A stretch of DNA of 8,675 nt from Nocardioides sp. GTDB taxonomy: Bacteria > Actinomycetota > Actinomycetes > Propionibacteriales > Nocardioidaceae. The DNA is taken from contig JAOPXF010000417.1 of the NCBI GenBank assembly GCA_025965295.1, positions 1 to 8,675 of the forward strand. The letters run 5' to 3'. The notes beneath the pieces were generated by a model that was not told the origin of the DNA, searched no databases, and saw only the letters and a program-made list of their open reading frames with translations. Below are positions 5,443 through 8,675 of the stretch, in pieces. Each line of letters starts with the position of its first letter. The first letter of the stretch is position 1. A program made the translations under genes and the position numbers.

Positions 5443-6047
5443 TGGACGACCACTACTTCACCGCCGACCCGTCGGTGGCGTTCAAGCGCGCGCCGGTCCA
5501 CGCCTCCATCTGGGGTCAGGAGCTCGACCTGGTCAGCGGCTCCGGCGTCTTCGCCCAGGGCCGCGTCGACATCGGGACCGCGGTGCTCTTCCGCGAGACC
5601 GAGCCGCCGGCCGCCGGCAGGGTCCTCGACCTCGGGTGCGGGTACGGCGTGATCGGCCTCGCGGTCGCCGCGGCCGTCCCCGGCGCGGTCGTGACCGCCG
5701 TGGACGTCAACGAGCGCGCCGTCCTGCTGGCCAACGAGAACGCCGCCTCGCTGGGGCTGGCCGACCGCTACACCGCGACCACGCCGGAGGGCGTGCCCGC
5801 GGGGGCGACGTACGACGAGATCTGGTCGAACCCGCCGATCCGGGTGGGCAAGGAGGCGCTGCACGAGCTGCTCCTGACCTGGCTCCCGCGGCTCGCGCCG
5901 GGCGGCCGGGCCGTGATGGTGGTGGGCAAGAACCTGGGCGCCGACTCGCTCCAGCGCTGGCTGGGGGAGCAGGGCTGGCCGACCGAGCGGACGGCCAGCG
6001 CCAAGGGCTTCCGGGTGCTGGTCTCGCGTCGCGCCTCCGTCGAGTGA
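5442..6047 (+). CDS. Class I SAM-dependent methyltransferase, RsmC/RlmG-like
   Basis: A 201-residue predicted RNA methyltransferase. The SAM-binding motif I is VLDLGCGYGVIGLAVA (61-76), motif II ends in the acidic AVDVNERAVLLANEN (86-100), and the catalytic motif IV is SNPPIRVGK (129-137), the NPP loop typical of enzymes methylating exocyclic amines of bases. The N-terminal HYFTADPSVAFKRAPV and DLVSGSGVFAQGRVDIGTAVL match the catalytic half of RsmC, which methylates G1207 of 16S rRNA, but the second RsmC domain is absent; single-domain forms are common in Gram-positive bacteria. NPPI replaces the RsmC NPPF, so the target is not certain. It overlaps truA by one base. It ends one base from the stop of the convergent arsI-like gene. 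Confidence 0.88.
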   Translation: MDDHYFTADPSVAFKRAPVHASIWGQELDLVSGSGVFAQGRVDIGTAVLFRETEPPAAGRVLDLGCGYGVIGLAVAAAVPGAVVTAVDVNERAVLLANENAASLGLADRYTATTPEGVPAGATYDEIWSNPPIRVGKEALHELLLTWLPRLAPGGRAVMVVGKNLGADSLQRWLGEQGWPTERTASAKGFRVLVSRRASVE

Positions 6048-6048
6048 C

Positions 6049-6513
6049 TCAGCAGCAGGTCGTGGCCGTCGGCTGGAGGTCGCGCTCGCCGACCGTGTCG
6101 TCGTCGCAGCAGCCCACCTGTGAGGTGTCGCCGACGCCGAAGGTCTCGCTGTCCTCGAGCACCGTGTAGATCTCCCAGCGCTCGCCGTTCGGGGCGCCCT
6201 CTACCCAGAACTTGTCCTGCTTGGCGTAGCAGCAGGTGGTGCCGCGCTCGTCGACCGAGGCCAGGCCCTCGCCGGCCAGCCGGGCCTGCTCGGCGTCGAC
6301 GGTGTCGGTGTCGGCCACCTCGACCCCCAGGTGGTTGACCGAGCCACCCTCGCCGGGGTTCTCGATGAGGATCAGCTTGAGCGGCGGCTCGGCGACCGCG
6401 AAGTTGGCGTAGCCGGGCCTGGTCTTGGCGGGGCCGACGCCGAAGAGCTTGGTGTAGAAGGCGACCGACGTGTCGAGGTCGTCGACGTTGAGCGCCAGCT
6501 GGAGACGGGACAT
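6049..6513 (-). CDS. arsI: ArsI/CadI-type VOC-fold protein (organoarsenical C-As lyase or cadmium-induced protein)
   Basis: A 154-residue glyoxalase/dioxygenase-fold protein. The N-terminal SRLQLALNVDDL and the block GPAKTRPGYANFAVAEPPLKL closely resemble Mycobacterium tuberculosis CadI as I remember it, and the same family includes ArsI, the Fe(II)-dependent lyase that cleaves methyl from methylarsonous acid. Likely metal ligands are Gln5, His61 and Glu114 (ERWEIY). The family-defining vicinal cysteines are Cys94-Cys95 in TTCCYAKQDKFWV. A Cys-rich tail adds Cys135-Cys136 and Cys153-Cys154 at the very end. It starts at ATG 6513 with GGAGGT 5 nt upstream. It is divergent from arsR and shares its operator, and the neighbouring aquaglyceroporin and arsC favour an arsenic rather than a cadmium role. 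Lyase activity is inferred. Confidence 0.85.
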   Translation of the reverse strand: MSRLQLALNVDDLDTSVAFYTKLFGVGPAKTRPGYANFAVAEPPLKLILIENPGEGGSVNHLGVEVADTDTVDAEQARLAGEGLASVDERGTTCCYAKQDKFWVEGAPNGERWEIYTVLEDSETFGVGDTSQVGCCDDDTVGERDLQPTATTCC

Positions 6514-6518
6514 GGTGG

Positions 6519-6524
6519 ACCTCC
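6519..6524 (-). promoter_or_regulatory. Shine-Dalgarno of the arsI-like gene
   Basis: The minus strand reads GGAGGT, 5 nt before the ATG at 6513; it is the strongest ribosome-binding site in the window. In contrast, arsR on the other side has none. Confidence 0.75.
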
Positions 6525-6542
6525 GTTGAATACATTGACAAC

Positions 6543-6551
6543 TGTCTATGT
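6543..6551 (-). repeat. Operator 9-mer copy 1 (ACATAGACA, inverted)
   Basis: TGTCTATGT on the plus strand is the exact reverse complement of the copy at 6583-6591. It forms the inner part of the left operator arm and is a candidate ArsR half-site. Confidence 0.55.
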
Positions 6552-6566
6552 GTGATCTTGCAGCAG

Positions 6567-6575
6567 ACATAGATA
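6567..6575 (+). repeat. Operator 9-mer copy 2 (ACATAGATA)
   Basis: This copy differs by one base from copy 3 and starts 16 bp before it. It forms the inner part of the right operator arm, opposed to copy 1. Confidence 0.55.
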
Positions 6576-6582
6576 ACTGTCA

Positions 6583-6591
6583 ACATAGACA
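6583..6591 (+). repeat. Operator 9-mer copy 3 (ACATAGACA), at the arsR start
   Basis: An exact copy of the copy-1 motif in direct orientation, ending one base before the arsR ATG. Binding here would block the arsR start itself, which suggests autorepression of a leaderless or nearly leaderless gene. Confidence 0.5.
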
Positions 6592-6592
6592 C

Positions 6593-6949
6593 ATGTCGAA
6601 GTCCTTGTCGCTCACCCCCGTGGAGACCGTCGCGTGCTGCTCGCCGCTGACCAAGGAGCCGCTCAGCCACGAGCAGGCCGAGCGGATCGCTCCGCTCGTC
6701 AAGGCACTCGCCGACCCGGTCCGCCTCCGGCTGCTCTCGATCGTCGCGTCGCACGCCGACGGCGAGGCCTGCGTCTGCGACCTCAACGACGCCTTCGACC
6801 TCTCCCAGCCCACGATCAGCCACCACCTGAAGGTGCTCCACGAGGTCGGGCTCCTCGACCGGGAGAAGCGCGGCGTCTGGGTCTACTACCGCGTCGACGC
6901 AGGGGCCCTGCGCGACCTCGGCGCCCTCCTCGGGGGCGTCGTCGGGTGA
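6593..6949 (+). CDS. arsR: ArsR/SmtB-family metalloid-sensing repressor
   Basis: A 118-residue winged-helix repressor expected to leave DNA when As(III) or a similar thiophilic ion binds. ALADPVRLRLLSIVASH (38-54) leads into EACVCDLNDAFDLSQPTISHHLKVLHEVGLLDREKRGVWVYYRV, the standard recognition helix (SQPTISHHLKVL, 71-82) and wing. Candidate ligands are Cys15-Cys16 near the N-terminus and Cys60/Cys62 in the ACVCDL motif; the first resembles the Corynebacterium glutamicum ArsR site, the second the E. coli ArsR site. ATG 6593 is chosen because the upstream in-frame ATG at 6548 lies inside the operator and would add a non-conserved stretch. No Shine-Dalgarno precedes it. Its TGA overlaps the channel gene start as GTGA, so it heads a three-gene operon. 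Confidence 0.92.
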   Translation: MSKSLSLTPVETVACCSPLTKEPLSHEQAERIAPLVKALADPVRLRLLSIVASHADGEACVCDLNDAFDLSQPTISHHLKVLHEVGLLDREKRGVWVYYRVDAGALRDLGALLGGVVG

Positions 6950-7617
6950 CGCTGCTGCGCCGAGCGGTCGCCGAGCTCGTCGGCACCGCCTTCCTCGTCA
7001 TGGCCGTCGTCGGCTCCGGCATCGCCGCGACCAGACTCTCCCCGGACGATGTCGGCCTCCAGCTGCTCGAGAACAGCCTGGTCACCGGTGCCGCCCTGGC
7101 GGCGCTGATCCTGGCCCTGCAGCCGGTCTCCGCCGCGTTCAACCCGGTCGTCACGCTGGTCGAGCGGGCTCTGGGTCTGGTCACCACCCGAGACGCGGCC
7201 ACGCTCATCCCGGCACAGATCCTCGGCGGCGCCCTGGGCGCGGTGGTGGCGAACCTGATGTTCGACCTGGGCGCGGTCACGCTCTCCACCCACGAGCGCA
7301 GCGGGAGTGGGCTGTGGCTCGGCGAGGTCGTGGCCACGCTCGGCCTGGTGGTCGTGATCTTCGGCAGCGTCCGCTCGGGACGGATCGACACCATCGCCTA
7401 CGCGGTGGGCGGTTACATCACCGCGGCGTACTGGTTCACCAGCTCGACCAGCTTCGCCAACCCGGCGGTCACGATCGCCCGGACGCTCTCGGACACCTTC
7501 GCGGGGATCGCTCCGTCGTCCGCCCCGATGTTCGTCCTCATGCAGCTGCTCGGCGGGGCCCTGGCGCTCGGCCTGGTCCGGCTGCTGTTCCCCCACCCCG
7601 GAAGGGTGGACGCATGA
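6946..7617 (+). CDS. aqpS: MIP-family aquaglyceroporin, probable arsenite channel (AqpS-like)
   Basis: A 223-residue membrane channel with about six hydrophobic segments (for example 8-27, 41-60, 86-106, 123-141, 148-165 and 194-215). The half-helix motifs are NPV (66-68, in AAFNPVVTL) in place of the first NPA, and NPA (172-174, in SFANPAVTIAR). The position after the second NPA, normally the selectivity-filter arginine, is Val175, giving a wider, less polar filter suited to larger neutral solutes such as arsenous acid. Flanked by arsR and arsC with 4-nt overlaps on both sides (GTGA and ATGA), it matches the arsR-aqpS-arsC order known from Sinorhizobium meliloti, where the channel lets arsenite out after arsenate reduction. 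Start GTG 6946 is set by the overlap. Substrate is inferred from context. Confidence 0.88.
   Translation: MTLLRRAVAELVGTAFLVMAVVGSGIAATRLSPDDVGLQLLENSLVTGAALAALILALQPVSAAFNPVVTLVERALGLVTTRDAATLIPAQILGGALGAVVANLMFDLGAVTLSTHERSGSGLWLGEVVATLGLVVVIFGSVRSGRIDTIAYAVGGYITAAYWFTSSTSFANPAVTIARTLSDTFAGIAPSSAPMFVLMQLLGGALALGLVRLLFPHPGRVDA
7600..7606 (+). promoter_or_regulatory. Shine-Dalgarno of arsC
   Basis: GGAAGGG, within the end of the channel gene, lies 7 nt before the ATG at 7614. It supports the start that overlaps the channel gene stop as ATGA. Confidence 0.55.
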
Positions 7618-8018
7618 CCGACCGACCCACCGTCCTCTTCGTCTGCGTGCACAACGCCGGCCGCTCCCAGATGGCCGCCGGCTTCCTCCAGCGCCTCGCC
7701 GGCGACCGCGTCCGGGTGCTCTCCGCCGGGTCGCAGCCCGCCGACGCGATCAACCCGGTCGCCGTCGCGGCCATGGCCGAGGAGGGCATCGACATCACGG
7801 CCGAGACGCCCAAGATCCTCACCACCGAGTCCGTGCAGGAGTCCGACGTGGTGATCACGATGGGGTGCGGCGACGAGTGCCCCTTCTTCCCGGGCAAGCG
7901 CTACGAGGACTGGGTGCTCGACGACCCCGCGGGGCAGGGGATCGACTCGGTCCGGCCGATCCGCGACGAGATCCGGAGCCGCATCGAGGCGCTGGTGCGG
8001 GAGCTCCTCCCCGCCTGA
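7614..8018 (+). CDS. arsC: Arsenate reductase, low-molecular-weight phosphatase type
   Basis: Reduces arsenate to arsenite in the cytoplasm, the step that makes arsenic a substrate for the adjacent channel. The 134-residue protein has the phosphatase-like anion loop VCVHNAGRSQMA (10-21) with nucleophile Cys11 and Arg17, the SAGSQPADAINPVAVAAMAEEGID block (37-60), and the TMGCGDECPFFPGKRYEDWVLDDPAG segment (82-107) with Cys85, Cys89 and the general-acid region Asp103-Asp104-Pro105. In Staphylococcus the reducing cysteines are Cys82 and Cys89, six residues apart; here the pair is Cys85 and Cys89, three apart. Actinobacterial relatives may use mycothiol and mycoredoxin rather than thioredoxin, so the electron donor is not certain. 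It is the last gene of the arsR operon. Confidence 0.93.
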   Translation: MTDRPTVLFVCVHNAGRSQMAAGFLQRLAGDRVRVLSAGSQPADAINPVAVAAMAEEGIDITAETPKILTTESVQESDVVITMGCGDECPFFPGKRYEDWVLDDPAGQGIDSVRPIRDEIRSRIEALVRELLPA

Positions 8019-8038
8019 CCGGGTACCGGGCGGGATGG

Positions 8039-8044
8039 CAGGCT
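8039..8044 (+). promoter_or_regulatory. Putative -10 element of the leaderless aldo/keto reductase gene
   Basis: CAGGCT, close to TAnnnT, is followed by exactly 7 nt and then the ATG at 8052, with no good Shine-Dalgarno between. It suggests the gene is transcribed from its own promoter, separately from the arsenic operon that ends 33 nt upstream. No clear terminator hairpin is seen in the gap. Confidence 0.45.
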
Positions 8045-8051
8045 GGGTGGC

Positions 8052-8675
8052 ATGACGACGTACGAAGCCGCCGACGACCGCTACGACACCTCCGCGACGG
8101 GCATGCAGTACCGCCACACCGGCCGCAGCGGGCTGCAGCTGCCGGTGCTCTCCCTCGGCCTGTGGCAGAACTTCGGAGACGACAGGCCGGAGGACAACCA
8201 GCGCGCCATCCTGCGGCGGGCCTTCGACCGGGGCGTCACGCACTTCGACCTCGCCAACAACTACGGTCCGCCGTACGGCCGGGCCGAGGAGAACTTCGGG
8301 CGCTACCTCCGCGACGACTTCGCGTCGCACCGCGACGAGCTGGTGATCTCCACGAAGGCCGGCTACGACATGTGGCCCGGCCCGTACGGCCAGGGTGGTG
8401 GCTCGCGCAAGTACGTCCTCGCCTCGCTCGACCAGTCACTGACCCGGATGGGCCTCGAGTACGTCGACATCTTCTACAGCCACCGCTTCGACGCCGACAC
8501 CCCGGTGGAGGAGACGATGACGGCGCTCGACCACGCGGTGCGCCAGGGCAAGGCGCTGTACGCCGGCATCTCGTCGTACTCCGCCAACGCGACCCACGAG
8601 GCGGCCGAGATCGCCCGCTCGCTGGGCACCCCGCTGCTCATCCACCAGCCGTCGTACAACCTGCTCTACCGCTGG
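8052..8675 (+). CDS. Aldo/keto reductase, YghZ/MgrA-like (3' end beyond the window)
   Basis: The first 208 residues of an NADPH-dependent carbonyl reductase; the frame is open to the last base. The catalytic tetrad is complete: Asp66 and Tyr71 in THFDLANNYGPPYGRAEE (63-80), Lys102 in VISTKAGY (98-105) and His144 in DIFYSHRFD (139-147). The insertion GYDMWPGPYGQGGGSRKYVLASLDQSL (104-130) and the NNYGPPYG loop are characteristic of the subgroup containing E. coli YghZ (L-glyceraldehyde 3-phosphate reductase) and beta-subunit-like potassium channel proteins. Residues 169-208 (LYAGISSYSANATHEA...IHQPSYNLLYRW) fit the same subgroup. About 130 residues are expected to be missing. The natural substrate is not known, and a link to the arsenic operon is not indicated. 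Confidence 0.93.
   Translation, partial: MTTYEAADDRYDTSATGMQYRHTGRSGLQLPVLSLGLWQNFGDDRPEDNQRAILRRAFDRGVTHFDLANNYGPPYGRAEENFGRYLRDDFASHRDELVISTKAGYDMWPGPYGQGGGSRKYVLASLDQSLTRMGLEYVDIFYSHRFDADTPVEETMTALDHAVRQGKALYAGISSYSANATHEAAEIARSLGTPLLIHQPSYNLLYRW

Larger units (their letters stand above)
6535..6583. promoter_or_regulatory. Inverted-repeat ArsR operator with opposing -35 hexamers
   Basis: Arms TTGACAACTGTCTATGTGTG (6535-6554) and its near reverse complement (6564-6583) match at 16 of 20 positions around a 9-nt centre, ATCTTGCAG. Each outer end is a perfect TTGACA read inward: on the plus strand at 6535-6540 and on the minus strand at 6583-6578. On the minus strand, CAAGAT (6560-6555) lies 17 bp further and could be the -10 of the arsI-like gene. 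The plus-strand -10 is unclear. The block is markedly AT-rich in a GC-rich setting and separates two genes of one metalloid response, so ArsR binding here to silence both directions is likely. Confidence 0.75.

Noticed and set aside
6548..6592. Upstream ATG giving a 133-residue ArsR
   Set aside because: It lies inside the operator inverted repeat, has no ribosome-binding site, and the added 15 residues do not resemble ArsR N-termini.
8019..8051. GGTACC-centred inverted repeat after arsC as a terminator
   Set aside because: Only six bases pair perfectly and there is no loop or T-tract; the gap is better explained by the leaderless promoter of the next gene.

Overview
The window is very GC-rich, gene-dense DNA of actinobacterial type. 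Many genes begin with GTG or ATG just 6-8 nt after a -10-like hexamer and lack a Shine-Dalgarno (leaderless style). Protein styles, and a GGTCTCGA...TCGACCACC repeat at the left end, suggest Nocardioides or another Nocardioidaceae; this assignment is inference from style, not from a marker search.

Layout. (1) 1-109: intergenic DNA with a dispersed-repeat-like element and a perfect 16-bp palindrome. (2) 110-1435: a short YtrA-type GntR regulator (minus) divergent from a PfkB-family sugar kinase (plus). (3) 1452-2749 (minus): a secreted collagen-like protein with 39 uninterrupted Gly-X-Y triplets, followed through a 4-nt GTGA overlap by a small secreted protein of unknown function. (4) 2860-4530 (minus): a FAD/NAD(P)-dependent oxidoreductase of thioredoxin-reductase fold, fused to a degenerate receiver domain and lacking the CxxC disulfide. 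(5) 4588-6047 (plus): truA (tRNA pseudouridine synthase) coupled to an RsmC-like methyltransferase. (6) 6049-8018: an arsenic locus. An ArsI/CadI-type glyoxalase-fold protein (minus) is divergent from an arsR-aquaglyceroporin-arsC operon with 4-nt overlaps throughout, around a 79-bp AT-rich operator/promoter region with three copies of a 9-mer. (7) 8052-8675: the start of an aldo/keto reductase cut by the window end.

How the arsenic genes fit together: ArsC reduces arsenate to arsenite; the MIP channel would let arsenite leave down its gradient; the ArsI-like protein would cleave methylarsonous acid or bind thiophilic metal; ArsR senses As(III) or similar ions and controls both directions. 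No ArsB or Acr3 pump is present in the window, so detoxification here appears to rest on a channel, as in the arsR-aqpS-arsC operons known from Sinorhizobium. The channel lacks the usual selectivity-filter arginine after the second NPA motif.

The most unusual items are the pump-less arsenic locus with its head-on promoters and repeated operator, the degenerate receiver/oxidoreductase fusion, and the collagen-like two-gene unit. All have known relatives; nothing here is clearly a wholly new system.
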